Assembly (NCBI GenBank): GCA_016715105.1
Contig: JADKBO010000024.1
Coordinates: 1-64,000, forward strand
Origin: Saprospiraceae bacterium
Lineage (GTDB): Bacteria; Bacteroidota; Bacteroidia; Chitinophagales; Saprospiraceae
DNA length: 64,000 nt
Reading direction: 5' to 3'
Shown here: in pieces, positions 54,658 through 64,000 of the stretch
How positions within the stretch are numbered: position 1 is the stretch's first letter
How the letters are laid out: every line of letters starts with the position of its first letter
Position numbers and translations under genes: made by a program
The notes under the pieces: generated by a model
Told to the model about the DNA's origin: nothing
Database searches by the model: none
What the model saw: the letters and a program-made list of their open reading frames with translations, nothing else

Positions 54658-57078
54658 ATGATGAAAAATATAAACTTGCTTTTTTGTTTACTTGCCATCC
54701 TTGTTTCTAGCGCAGCCAACGCACAATCAGGTCAAAAAGTAAAACTTCCAAATGGCTGGTCATTGAGCCCTGCTGGAAAATCTTTTCCGCTAGGAGATCT
54801 ACCCTTAAATATTGCCGTATCTCCATCTCAAAAATGGATGGCAGTGACAAACAACGGCCAAAGCGTGCAAAGTATTCAGCTCATAGATGTGAAAAGTGAA
54901 AAGGTCGTAGACAATTTTGTCGTAGGCAAATCGTGGTATGGACTCAAGTTTAGTCAAGATTCAAAGTCATTATACGCGAGTGGAGGCAATGACAATTGGA
55001 TTTATAAATTCGACATCAAACAAAACAAATTAGTGGTCAAAGACACAATTAGACTTGGAGATCCTTGGCCAGTAAGTATTTCACCAGCAGGTTTTGATAT
55101 CGATGAAGTAAGTCAAAAGATGTTTGTTGTGACCAAAGAAGATAGTTCACTGTACGTCATAAACTTGACCAACAAAAAAGTCGAACATAAACTTTCCCTT
55201 GGTGCTGAATCGTATACTTGCATGCTTTCATTAGATAAAAAAGAGTTGTTTATCTCTCTTTGGGGTGGCGACAAAGTTCTGATTTATAATGTAGCCTCAA
55301 AAACTTTATCAGGAAAGATACCTGTAGGAGATAATCCAAATGAATTGTTGTTGAATAAAAAAGGCAATATTTTATTTGTAGCCAATGCAAATGACAACAG
55401 TGTTTCTGTAATAGACATTTCCAAAAAGAAAGTTTTGGAAGTTTTGCAATCTGCTCTATATCCAAATGCTCCTGTTGGTTCAGCAAGCAATGGATTGGCA
55501 TTGAGTAGTGATGAATCAACGCTATACATTGCCAACGCAGACAATAATTCTTTGGCTGTATTTGATGTAGCACAAATAGGAAGCAGTAAATCGAAGGGAT
55601 TTATCCCAGTAGGCTGGTATCCTACCAATGTGAAGGTGGTAGGTACGAAGATTTTTGTTTCTAATGGGAAAGGATTTACTTCTTATGCCAATCCCAATGG
55701 TCCAAAACCTGGTGACAAAAAGCAAAATGTTATTTATCAAAAAGGTGACTCATTAACTAAACAGGAAGTGCAGTATATTGGCGGTTTGATGAAAGGACAA
55801 ATGAGCATCATCCCGATTCCTAATGCGCAACAATTGGCAGTTTATTCAAAGCAAGTTTACGAAAATACACCCTATAGCAAAGAACGTGAAACTACCTCTA
55901 ATGGGGAAGTGGGAAATCCTATCCCCATGAAAGTTGGTGATCCTTCTCCAATCAAACACGTGTTTTATATTTTGAAAGAAAACAGAACCTATGATCAAGT
56001 TTTGGGAGATGTTGCGGGAGGAAATGGTGATACGAGTCTGCTTTTGTTTGGTGCAAATGTTACACCCAATCAACATAAATTGGTTAACGAATTTGTGTTA
56101 TTAGATAATTTTTATGTGGATGGTGAAGTCAGTGCTGATGGGCATAACTGGTCACTATCTGCCAATGCCAATGATTATCTGGAAAAAACCTGGCCAACAA
56201 ATTATGGAAGTCGAGGAGGAAAATATGATGCCGAAGGGGTGAGAGAAATTGCCAATCCTGCTAAAGGGTTTTTGTGGGACTTTTGTAAGCGAGCCAATGT
56301 GACCTATCGCACTTACGGAGAATTTGCTGATGATTACAAAGCTAATATTCCAGTTTTGGAAGGGCATTTTTGTCCAACTTTTACCAGTTGGGATGAATCC
56401 GTAAGAGATACAACAAGATTTTATCAATGGCAAAAGGAGTTTGATTCTCTACTTATGATCAACCAAGTGCCACAACTCAATACTTTGCGTTTTATCAATG
56501 ATCACACGGAAGGCCAAAAGGAAGGAAAACCAACTGTTTTTGCGCACGTGGCCGACAATGACTTGGCTGTGGGAATGTTTGTAGAATATCTTTCCAAAAG
56601 TAAAATATGGGGCGAAAGTGTAGTCTTTATCACAGAGGATGACGCTCAAAATGGCAGTGATCACGTGGATGCTCACCGATCAACTCTTTACATCGCTGGA
56701 GGTTTTGTCAAAAGAGGTTTTGTAGACCACACCATGTATTCTACTTCTTCGATTTTGAGAACAATAGAGCTTATTCTTGGCTTGCCTCCGATGAGTCAAT
56801 TTGATGCAGCAGCAGAACCCTTGTGGAGATGCTTTTCTAAAGAAATAAATACATCTGGTTTTCAAGCGGTGCCTGCACAAAAAAATTTGAATGACAAAAA
56901 TAAAGGTGGCACTGCAAGCGCAAGATTGAGTGAAACCTTTGACTTTTCTAAAGAAGACCTTATTCCTGATTTGATTTTTAGCGAAGTTATTTGGAAAGCT
57001 GTCAAAGGGGAGGATAGCATCATGCCAGCACCTATCAGAAGCGCATTCATAAACATAGAAACAGAAACAGATGAATGA
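54658..57078 (+). CDS. Secreted YncE-like beta-propeller / phosphoesterase fusion, second copy
   Basis: An 806-residue paralogue of the preceding gene, starting nine bases after its stop. The start is the ATG at 54658 (signal peptide MMKNINLLFCLLAILV...NAQ); an upstream in-frame ATG at 54577 lies inside the previous gene. Propeller about 25-400 (KSLYASGG, LFVANANDNSVSVIDI), phosphoesterase about 435-740 with ILKENRTYDQVLG, NFYVDGEVSADGHNW and ITEDDAQNGSDHVDAHRS. The catalytic-site pattern is close to the first copy, but the substrate-facing DGEVSADGHN differs from DSDASIHGHH, so the two may have different substrates. Confidence 0.85.
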   Translation: MMKNINLLFCLLAILVSSAANAQSGQKVKLPNGWSLSPAGKSFPLGDLPLNIAVSPSQKWMAVTNNGQSVQSIQLIDVKSEKVVDNFVVGKSWYGLKFSQDSKSLYASGGNDNWIYKFDIKQNKLVVKDTIRLGDPWPVSISPAGFDIDEVSQKMFVVTKEDSSLYVINLTNKKVEHKLSLGAESYTCMLSLDKKELFISLWGGDKVLIYNVASKTLSGKIPVGDNPNELLLNKKGNILFVANANDNSVSVIDISKKKVLEVLQSALYPNAPVGSASNGLALSSDESTLYIANADNNSLAVFDVAQIGSSKSKGFIPVGWYPTNVKVVGTKIFVSNGKGFTSYANPNGPKPGDKKQNVIYQKGDSLTKQEVQYIGGLMKGQMSIIPIPNAQQLAVYSKQVYENTPYSKERETTSNGEVGNPIPMKVGDPSPIKHVFYILKENRTYDQVLGDVAGGNGDTSLLLFGANVTPNQHKLVNEFVLLDNFYVDGEVSADGHNWSLSANANDYLEKTWPTNYGSRGGKYDAEGVREIANPAKGFLWDFCKRANVTYRTYGEFADDYKANIPVLEGHFCPTFTSWDESVRDTTRFYQWQKEFDSLLMINQVPQLNTLRFINDHTEGQKEGKPTVFAHVADNDLAVGMFVEYLSKSKIWGESVVFITEDDAQNGSDHVDAHRSTLYIAGGFVKRGFVDHTMYSTSSILRTIELILGLPPMSQFDAAAEPLWRCFSKEINTSGFQAVPAQKNLNDKNKGGTASARLSETFDFSKEDLIPDLIFSEVIWKAVKGEDSIMPAPIRSAFINIETETDE

Positions 57079-57139
57079 TTTTGAATCAATCCATCAGCCA
57101 ATATTTAAAAACATTTTGATCTAAATTATCATAAAACGT

Positions 57140-59178
57140 ATGAAGGTTTTTAGTTTTATAGTCATAGCATTTCTTCTGTTTTCAAATGCAATTTTGGCAC
57201 AGGAAACTGCTGTTGATCTTTCAGACACCATAACAGAAGTTGTGATTACTTCTACAAGAAAAAGTGTTACACCCTTGCGGTCGCCTTATTCTACAGCTAC
57301 GGTTGATAGAAAGGTCATGGATCAATACCAATTCAGGTCAGTTCCTGAGGCATTAATGGGGACAACCGGTGTTTTCATACAAAAAACCAACCATGGTGGT
57401 GGATCTGCTTTTGTGCGAGGCCTCACCGGCAATCAAACATTGACATTGGTCGACGGCATTCGCTTAAACAATAGTACCGTAAGATATGGCCCTAATCAAT
57501 ATCTCAATACCATTGATCCATATTCTGTTTCAAAAATTGAAGTTGTAAGGGGCAGTGGATCCGTGCAATATGGTTCTGATGCAATGGGTGGTGTCGTACA
57601 AATTTTGACAACAGAACCTCAATTTGCTGAAAAGGCCAGTTTCCACCCATCTTTTGCAGGAAAGATAGTTTCGCAAAATATGGAATATACAGGTAGAGCT
57701 GCGATAGAATATCAATCCAAAAAATTAGCCATCTTGGTTGGTTCGACCAATCGAAAATTTGGTGATTTGTGAGGAGGAGATACTACAGGCCGGCAATCTC
57801 CTTCTGGTTACCTTGAAAATAGCTTTGACGCCAAAATAAAATATCAAGTTTCGAGTAATGGTGTACTTACTGCAGCGCACCAAAATCTGATTCAGAGAGA
57901 TGTGCCCCTTTATCACAGGGTGAAACTGGAAAATTTTGAATACTACAATTTCGATCCACAAATAAGACAACTTTCTTATGTTAAATGGGAGTCTTATCAT
58001 TCAAAACCTTTGCTTCAAAAAATTACTTTTACTTCTTCTTTGCAGTATACTTCTGAGACCAGAAAATACCATAGAATAAACAATGCAAATAGGTTTTTCG
58101 AAAAAGATAGAGTAAAAACTTTTGGAAATACGCTTGATATTTATTCACGCCTTTCTTCAAAATGGTCTGCGAATTCTGGATTAGAAATTTATAACGATCG
58201 GGTAAATAGTTTGAGGAATCAAATCTCTGAACAAACAGGAATGGAAACCTTACAAAGGGGGCTTTATCCCGATGGGGCAAAGGTGAGTAATTTATCCTTT
58301 TATACGTTGCACCATTTTCAATTGAATAAACTTTCTATTGAGGCCGGGTTGAGATATAATCACTTTGGAATTCATATTCCGACAAGCGATACCCTTACTA
58401 ATTCTCCAGAAAATGTACAATTAAACCCTTCTAGTCTTGTGTCCAATTTGGCCTTGCTTTACCAGCTAAATAGCAATCAGTCAATTTATGGTTCATTGAG
58501 TACAGGTTACAGAGCGCCAAATGTGGACGATCTTGGCACACTTGGATTAGTTGACTTCAGGTATGAAATTCCAGCATATGATTTGAAACCAGAAAAGTCA
58601 TACAATTCAGAAATCGGGTATAAATATCAAAGCAAACGCACAAGTGTGAATGCTGCCTTATTCTACATGCATTTGACCGATTTGATTACGAGGATAAAAT
58701 TGGAAAATGAACAAGTTGGCGGGTATAGCGTGTACACTAAAGAGAATAGCCAAAAATCTTACATCAAAGGAATGGAGTTTTCTTTTTCATACAAATTGAC
58801 GCCAAAATGGTTGGTACAAGGAACAACCTCCTATTGTTTTGGTCAAAATCTTTCTCAAAATGAGCCTATGCGCAGAATACCTCCGGTAAATGGAAATATG
58901 CGCTTGAGTTATTTACACAAATCCTGGTCCTTCACTGGCGAATATTTATTTGCAGCCAAACAAGGTCGCTTGGCAAAGGAGACACAGAAGACAATAGAAT
59001 TCCCAAAGGAGGAACACCGGCATGGAATTTATTTCAATTTTATGGATCATACAGTTTAAAGAAAGCCTGGGTGAATTTTGGAATTCAAAACATTTTGAAT
59101 GAAGATTATCGTACCCACGGAAGTGGCATCAATGGACAAGGCCGTAGTGGATTTATTGCTTTGAATGTGAGGTTGTAG
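57140..59178 (+). CDS. TonB-dependent receptor, plug plus barrel (one stop and one frameshift)
   Basis: About 680 codons. Signal peptide (ending ILAQE), TonB-box-like ITEVVITSTR, plug domain (about 45-155; QFRSVPEALMGTTGVFIQ, EVVRGSGSVQYGSDAMGG) and a 22-strand-type barrel. An in-frame TGA at 57770-57772 replaces an expected Arg codon (FGDL-*-GGDTTGR), and a base is missing in the C-run at 59002-59004, after which PAWNLFQFYGSYSLKK and the end NEDYRTHGSGINGQGRSG continue in another frame. It follows the phosphoesterase pair by 61 bases and may import their product. Confidence 0.85.
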
Positions 59179-59372
59179 AATGATATAAATCATGATTTCC
59201 TGGTTAAATCATGGTGCTTCTACGTTTTCCGTTTACTGAGGTGTAAGTTTTGAAATGCTCGACCCGCAATCTGTACACTGTTATAAAATGCATAAAAAAG
59301 GATTTAAACCTATTGGTAAAATGGCATTCTAATTACATTTACTCATAGATCTATTTTAAAGCCTTTTCAAAT

Positions 59373-61799
59373 ATGCGTTTCCAATCTTCAATTTCGTCTT
59401 TGCTCTTTATCTTTTTGCCATTTTTCTTGGCCTCACAAGCTACGAGTATAAAAGGGCGCATCATCGATGAAGTGAATAAAAATGCACTGGAGTATGCCAG
59501 TATCAGAATTTTTAATGTTGCCGATAGTGCTTTCGTTGCAGGCAATGTCACTGATGAAAAAGGGCAGTTTGAAGTAGCATTGAAAGAAGGTAGTTTTTAT
59601 GGAATTGTGGAATTTATCGGTTACAAGGATTTTTCCATACCTGCCTTTAAATTGAAAAAGGGTGATGATCATGTAATTGGAGATTTAGGAGTGTCTGCTT
59701 CTTCGCAATTATTGGACGAAATCGTTGTGCAAGGTGAAAAAAGCAATATGGTCATGTCATTGGACAAGCGCATTTTTAATGTGGGAAAAGATTTGGCCAA
59801 CGCTGGAGGCACGGCCTCAGATTTACTTTCGAATATACCTTCACTATCCGTGGATGTAGAAGGAAATGTAAAATTGAGAGGAAGTGACAATGTCCGGATT
59901 TTGATAGATGGAAAACCCTCTGGTTTGGTGAGTTTCAAAGGTGGAGCAGGTTTACAGCAACTGCAAGGCAGTCAAGTGGAAAGGGTAGAGATCATTACCA
60001 ATCCTTCTGCGAGATATGAAGCTGAGGGTATGTCTGGTATCATCAACATCATCTTGAAGAAAGACCAAAACCAAGGCTTTAACGGGTCATTTGAAGTAAT
60101 TTTGGGCAATCCTGCTAACTACGGTGGGGCAATCAATGTCAATTATAGAAAAAATAAGCTCAATTTTTTCGTGAATTATGGCTTGGCTTTTAGAAAAATT
60201 CCAGGACTTGGATCTCAATTCCAAGCAGTTTATAACCCAGGAGAAACATTACTGACGGATGTCACTCGCGCAGGGACCGTTGATGGCTTACACAATAACT
60301 TGAGAGCGGGTTTTGATTATTTCTTTGATGAGAAGAATATACTCACAGCTTCCTACATGATGCGAAGAACCGACGTTGATCGTTTTACAGACATTGTTTA
60401 CACAGACTTTCTCAATGACCGTTCTAATCCGCTGGGTGTGGTTGAGCGTTTTCAAAATGAGATAGAAACTGAGCCAAATTCTGAAGCTTCCTTGACGTAC
60501 AAAAAATCATTCAAAGAAAAAGGTAAGGAGCTTGTAGTAGACTTTAGATACATTGACTATTGGGAGCGATCGGATCAAGTTTTCACCCAAAACGCATTTT
60601 TGCCTTCTGGCGAAATCAATCAAGATGAAACCAATGTTACCAAAGCCCTCAACGACGAATTTGAGAAAACTTATCTTTTTCAGCTTGACTATGTGCTTCC
60701 ACTTTCACTAGGAACAAGCGACGGCAAAAAAAATGGTAAAGTAGAATTTGGCATGCGCAGTGGTTTTAGAGATATGATCAATGATTATACCGTTCAAAAT
60801 CAAGCATTTGGAGGTGTTTTTGAGACAGACCCACTCTTTGATAATTACTTTATTTACAATGAAAATATCCACGCGGCTTATGCCATTATGGGTGATAAGA
60901 TGTCGAAATTTTCTTATCAATTTGGGCTACGTGGAGAGATTACGGATGTCCGCACTACTTTGCAAAAGACAAATGAAGTCAATCCCAGAAAGTACTCCAA
61001 TCTTTTTCCTAGTGGGCACATCTCATATACATTAGGCAATGACAACGCGCTTCAATTGAGTTATAGCCGCAGAGTGCGCAGACCAGTTTACAATGAATTG
61101 AGCCCCTTTATCACTTTGTCAGACAGTCGCAATTTTTTCTCAGGCAATCCAGATCTCAATCCAGAATTTAGCAATGCCTATGACTTGGGTCACATCAAAT
61201 ATTTTGAAAACGGATCCATATCTTCTTCCCTATATCACAGACATACTGAATCAAAAATTCAAAGAATTAGGGTAGTGGATGAGTTGGGTTTTGCCTCCAC
61301 AATTCCTCAGAACCTGGTAGATGAAAATTCCTTTGGAGCAGAATTTGTGGGACAGTATGATATCAAAAAGTGGTGGAAAGCTGATGTAAGTTTCAACTTT
61401 TTTAGAGCAATCACAGATGGATCCAACATTGGCAATATCAATAGTGATACCTACAGTTGGTTCGTAAGACATACTTCCAGATTCACCATCTTTCAAAATG
61501 GTAACCTACAAATGAGGGGTAACTATGAAGCTCCTCAAAAGGTACCACAAGGGAAAGTTTTAGCTTTTTATTACCTGGATATTGGTTTTAATAAAGATAT
61601 CCTAGATGGCAAAGCAACCATGACGTTCAATGTTTCAGATGTATTCAATACCAGAAGAAATCGCTTCATAGCAGAAGGAGAGAATTTTTTCACCGAAGGA
61701 AATTTCCAAGGGCGTAGAAGACAAATCAATCTTACACTCAACTATCGCATCAAGCAGGCAAAAGGTAAATCGGGCAAAAGTATGATCAGCGAGGAATAA
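59373..61799 (+). CDS. Outer-membrane beta-barrel family protein (TonB-dependent receptor-like)
   Basis: An 808-residue protein with a signal peptide (about 1-20, ending FFLASQ), an N-terminal carboxypeptidase-regulatory-like domain (about 22-100, SIKGRIIDEVNKNALEYASI), a plug (about 115-225, DLLSNIPSLSVDVEGNVKLRG, NPSARYEAEGMSGIINIILKKD, given in part) and a large barrel of the OMP_b-brl_3 type. It ends SEE after a basic tail. Such proteins are common single genes in the phylum and their ligands are mostly unknown. It is intact. Its link to the phosphonate genes is only proximity; 194 bases separate it from the preceding receptor. Confidence 0.85.
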   Translation: MRFQSSISSLLFIFLPFFLASQATSIKGRIIDEVNKNALEYASIRIFNVADSAFVAGNVTDEKGQFEVALKEGSFYGIVEFIGYKDFSIPAFKLKKGDDHVIGDLGVSASSQLLDEIVVQGEKSNMVMSLDKRIFNVGKDLANAGGTASDLLSNIPSLSVDVEGNVKLRGSDNVRILIDGKPSGLVSFKGGAGLQQLQGSQVERVEIITNPSARYEAEGMSGIINIILKKDQNQGFNGSFEVILGNPANYGGAINVNYRKNKLNFFVNYGLAFRKIPGLGSQFQAVYNPGETLLTDVTRAGTVDGLHNNLRAGFDYFFDEKNILTASYMMRRTDVDRFTDIVYTDFLNDRSNPLGVVERFQNEIETEPNSEASLTYKKSFKEKGKELVVDFRYIDYWERSDQVFTQNAFLPSGEINQDETNVTKALNDEFEKTYLFQLDYVLPLSLGTSDGKKNGKVEFGMRSGFRDMINDYTVQNQAFGGVFETDPLFDNYFIYNENIHAAYAIMGDKMSKFSYQFGLRGEITDVRTTLQKTNEVNPRKYSNLFPSGHISYTLGNDNALQLSYSRRVRRPVYNELSPFITLSDSRNFFSGNPDLNPEFSNAYDLGHIKYFENGSISSSLYHRHTESKIQRIRVVDELGFASTIPQNLVDENSFGAEFVGQYDIKKWWKADVSFNFFRAITDGSNIGNINSDTYSWFVRHTSRFTIFQNGNLQMRGNYEAPQKVPQGKVLAFYYLDIGFNKDILDGKATMTFNVSDVFNTRRNRFIAEGENFFTEGNFQGRRRQINLTLNYRIKQAKGKSGKSMISEE

Positions 61800-61809
61800 T
61801 TTTCCTCGC
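61789..61809. terminator. Short hairpin between convergent genes
   Basis: GCGAGGAA (61789-61796) and TTCCTCGC (61802-61809) form an 8-bp stem; the stop codon of the receptor gene is in the loop. It lacks a T-run but sits where bidirectional termination is expected. Confidence 0.5.
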
Positions 61810-61825
61810 CAATCAGGTCTCTATC

Positions 61826-64000
61826 TTATTTTTTCACTTCTACTCTGCCACTTGCAGTACTAGCATAATAAGATCCATTGTACATATTTTCAACCGTTGC
61901 TGCCGGAGCAAAGAAATTGCCAATGAACGCTGCTTTTGCTCTAAAATGGAAGATTTGATTTCCACCAGCAGGGATGTTGAAAAATGTATAAACCCGGTCG
62001 TCTTTGTAATCTTGGTAAAGTGCATTGGTGTTTACATTGCGCTCCGTTTCATACAACCTTGGATTGATCAATTCCCATCCAGATGCCATTTTGAGATTTA
62101 AAGCCAAGTCACTTTGCGCTAGTGCTAAAGGATTACTCACTGCCACATCGATCAAAATATCTTGTCCGATGTTGACCATGGGTGGTGTACTACTGCCATT
62201 GTAAGTAACATTGATATTAAGGTCAGAGGCAGTTGCAGCTTTCACCACCTCGCTGTCAATGAAGCGTTCTATCTGATACACATGAATAGCACTTTTCCCT
62301 TTGTTTTCAATCGTAATCGCTTTTGCAATGTCACCATTTGTCAAATGGAAAGTTTTGCTTTCGATCGATGACAATTCATATGATTTGAGTCCAGAAGGAG
62401 CATTGAGGGCATATGATATTTTGTCTGTAACATTCAATGCACTACCAAAAAACCGATAAGCAGCTTTGAATGCAAATCCCTTGTCTTGGGTACTCAACCA
62501 ACCACTTTTGTTGTAAGCATCGACCATGTTGTCATAATATAAACTGGCCTTTTTCTTTTGTGAAGGAAATGCAGAAAGCACTTCTACCGCCAAAGCCAGG
62601 TTTCTGGCATCACTTCCAAATGTGTTGTAGCCATTTCCGTTGTTTGCTATTTGCATAGATTCTGCTTTTGTTACAAACTCCAGGGCCTTGGTATCATAAG
62701 AGGCCAATTGATGAGCGCCAGCGAGGAACCACCAAGTCAATGCTTGTTTTGATTTACACGTTGCAGCAAATCTATTCATGGCAGACTTCGCAGGCCTGCC
62801 AGCTTTGGCCAGCACGTATAAACGATATGCTTGTACGGCTACTTCACTTTCATAAACATACTCACTTGATGCTTCCGAAATATTCCAACCATTTGCTGTA
62901 TTTGTATGACTTTTGAGCCAATTATCCAACATACCTCCAGCTTGACCAACCATGCCTTCCTTGTTCATTTCAGTCAGAAAATCGCCGCCATAAATGTCAG
63001 ACCAGGCGTGGTAGTAATCATTGTCCCAATAGTATAATTTGCCGTCCGCATGTTGGAATCTTTGCAACTTATTCACAGCAGCTTGTAAATTTTCCAATCT
63101 GGCCCGGTTTTCTGTAGGATCAAGTTGTAATACCTTATCCAAAAATAATTGTGAAAATGCACCTGATGTGGTTTGCTCCAAACATCCATATGGATAGGCA
63201 ATCAACTCCTCCGCATATTTTGTAAAATTGGGGACTTTCTGGCCGCTGATCATCAATTTTGCTTTGTAAGCCTCAGCATAACCTTTCACAGTTGAGGTTA
63301 CCTTCAAACTTTTTCCAGGTTGAATGACGTATTCTTTGATGGCTGAAGCATATGCATTTGGATAATTGATCAAAATGTCAGTGGTTTCAGTCATTGTTTT
63401 TCCACCGCCTGTGACCTTAAAATTCAAATTGGCTTTGCCTGGTTTGTTTTGCACATCTACATTGTACATTTGGGATACCTGATCACCACTACTAAAGGAA
63501 ACCGAAGTAGATGGTTGTAGACCTTTGATCAGATTACCGTCTGTTTTTGCTTCAATTTTGGCAGAAGAAATGGATTTTTCATCCCTGATGATGTTGATGG
63601 GAATTTGAAGTTTATCTGTGACATTGAGTGCTCGTGGTAATTGAGTTTGAACCATCAATGGATTTTTGACCACAGATGTTTTTGATAACTTGCCAAAGTC
63701 ACTTTCATTACACGCCACAATCATCAATCTGACTTTACCAATGTAATTTGGTATGTTTATCGTATGACTGTTTTTACCTCCAGCAGATATTTTGTAAGAA
63801 CCTTGGTGTAAAGACAAAGGTTTGAATCGCGAAACTTCAGCAATGGCGTCAGGATTGTATGCATCATCACCTCCAATGGCCAGAATTCCTGCAAATTTTC
63901 CCTTGAAATATTGCATCAGCGATTGATAAATATCCCATGTTTTCACCAATAGTGGAAAATCACCTTGAAAATGGTTGTAAGGATCTGGTGTTTTAAATCC
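61826..64000 (-). CDS. Bacterial alpha-2-macroglobulin, C-terminal part (runs off the right edge)
   Basis: The frame is open from the window edge (codons 64000-63949 read in frame before the first internal start) to the stop at 61826, 724 codons. It contains a beta-sandwich A2M region, the thioester motif YPYGCLEQTTS (about 63180-63210) and an alpha/alpha-barrel complement-like region (QRFQHADGKLYYWDND onward), then the receptor-binding-like C-terminus. Bacterial A2Ms are periplasmic protease traps that act with PBP1C. Full-length members have about 1500-1900 residues, so roughly half is present. It is on the same strand as pbpC. Confidence 0.9.
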   Translation of the reverse strand, partial: GFKTPDPYNHFQGDFPLLVKTWDIYQSLMQYFKGKFAGILAIGGDDAYNPDAIAEVSRFKPLSLHQGSYKISAGGKNSHTINIPNYIGKVRLMIVACNESDFGKLSKTSVVKNPLMVQTQLPRALNVTDKLQIPINIIRDEKSISSAKIEAKTDGNLIKGLQPSTSVSFSSGDQVSQMYNVDVQNKPGKANLNFKVTGGGKTMTETTDILINYPNAYASAIKEYVIQPGKSLKVTSTVKGYAEAYKAKLMISGQKVPNFTKYAEELIAYPYGCLEQTTSGAFSQLFLDKVLQLDPTENRARLENLQAAVNKLQRFQHADGKLYYWDNDYYHAWSDIYGGDFLTEMNKEGMVGQAGGMLDNWLKSHTNTANGWNISEASSEYVYESEVAVQAYRLYVLAKAGRPAKSAMNRFAATCKSKQALTWWFLAGAHQLASYDTKALEFVTKAESMQIANNGNGYNTFGSDARNLALAVEVLSAFPSQKKKASLYYDNMVDAYNKSGWLSTQDKGFAFKAAYRFFGSALNVTDKISYALNAPSGLKSYELSSIESKTFHLTNGDIAKAITIENKGKSAIHVYQIERFIDSEVVKAATASDLNINVTYNGSSTPPMVNIGQDILIDVAVSNPLALAQSDLALNLKMASGWELINPRLYETERNVNTNALYQDYKDDRVYTFFNIPAGGNQIFHFRAKAAFIGNFFAPAATVENMYNGSYYASTASGRVEVKK

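Noticed and set aside
57902..59059. Separate second gene inside the TonB receptor
   Set aside because: It continues the barrel of the same receptor in the same frame after an in-frame TGA; it has no start site or plug of its own.

Overview
The window looks like chromosomal DNA of a Bacteroidota bacterium, probably from the Saprospiria/Chitinophagia side of the phylum. The reasons are: Bacteroidota-type promoter boxes (TAnnTTTG with an upstream TTG/TTTG); a ribosomal super-operon in which rpsJ follows fusA directly with no tuf; a PorP/SprF plus PorE-like pair of the type IX secretion/gliding machinery; a DUF2795 protein; large TonB-linked outer-membrane proteins; and AT-rich A-run leaders with few Shine-Dalgarno sites. 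Rank below phylum is inference.

Layout. 1-5.4 kb: edge of a secreted protein gene, a radical SAM/SPASM enzyme, a CNNM/CorC membrane protein, cmk, a DUF2795 protein, a DoxX-like protein and a GNAT. 5.4-6.5 kb: a non-coding block of repeated double-hairpin heads, each followed by an array of 7-bp repeats. 6.5-24.9 kb: the str-S10-spc-alpha super-operon (rpsL to rplQ, including secY, map, infA, rpmJ and rpoA), all on the plus strand. 24.9-35.1 kb: GNAT, mnmG, a MITE-like element, Uma2, the PorP-PorE-like pair, two hypothetical genes, a possible structured RNA, pcm and a phosphohexomutase. 35.2-42.6 kb: a minus-strand L-rhamnose operon running from isomerase, kinase and aldolase/dehydrogenase to an FMN-dependent lactate dehydrogenase and an NCS1-type permease. 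43.7-45.0 kb: hpf and a XerC/D recombinase. 45.3-47.6 kb: pbpC. 47.9-61.8 kb: an all-plus-strand block that looks like an organophosphonate scavenging locus (PhnZ-like HD protein, HpnW/TIGR03364-like flavoprotein, phosphonatase-like HAD, DUF5690-like transporter, two secreted beta-propeller/phosphoesterases, two TonB-dependent receptors). 61.8-64 kb: C-terminal part of a bacterial alpha-2-macroglobulin.

The most interesting region is 47.9-61.8 kb. It sits exactly between pbpC and an alpha-2-macroglobulin gene, both on the minus strand, which in many bacteria are adjacent. It pairs intracellular aminophosphonate enzymes with secreted phosphoesterases and outer-membrane receptors, suggesting a complete path from an extracellular phosphonate or phosphonolipid to phosphate. 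This role is inferred from family membership and gene order.

Several otherwise well-conserved genes carry single lesions (fusA, rhaD twice, the flavoprotein, the DUF5690 transporter, one TonB receptor twice). Because fusA is essential and several lesions lie in homopolymers or a dinucleotide repeat, sequence error is a serious possibility. I describe these genes as whole genes with the lesion noted. No tRNA, rRNA, CRISPR array or intact insertion sequence was seen.
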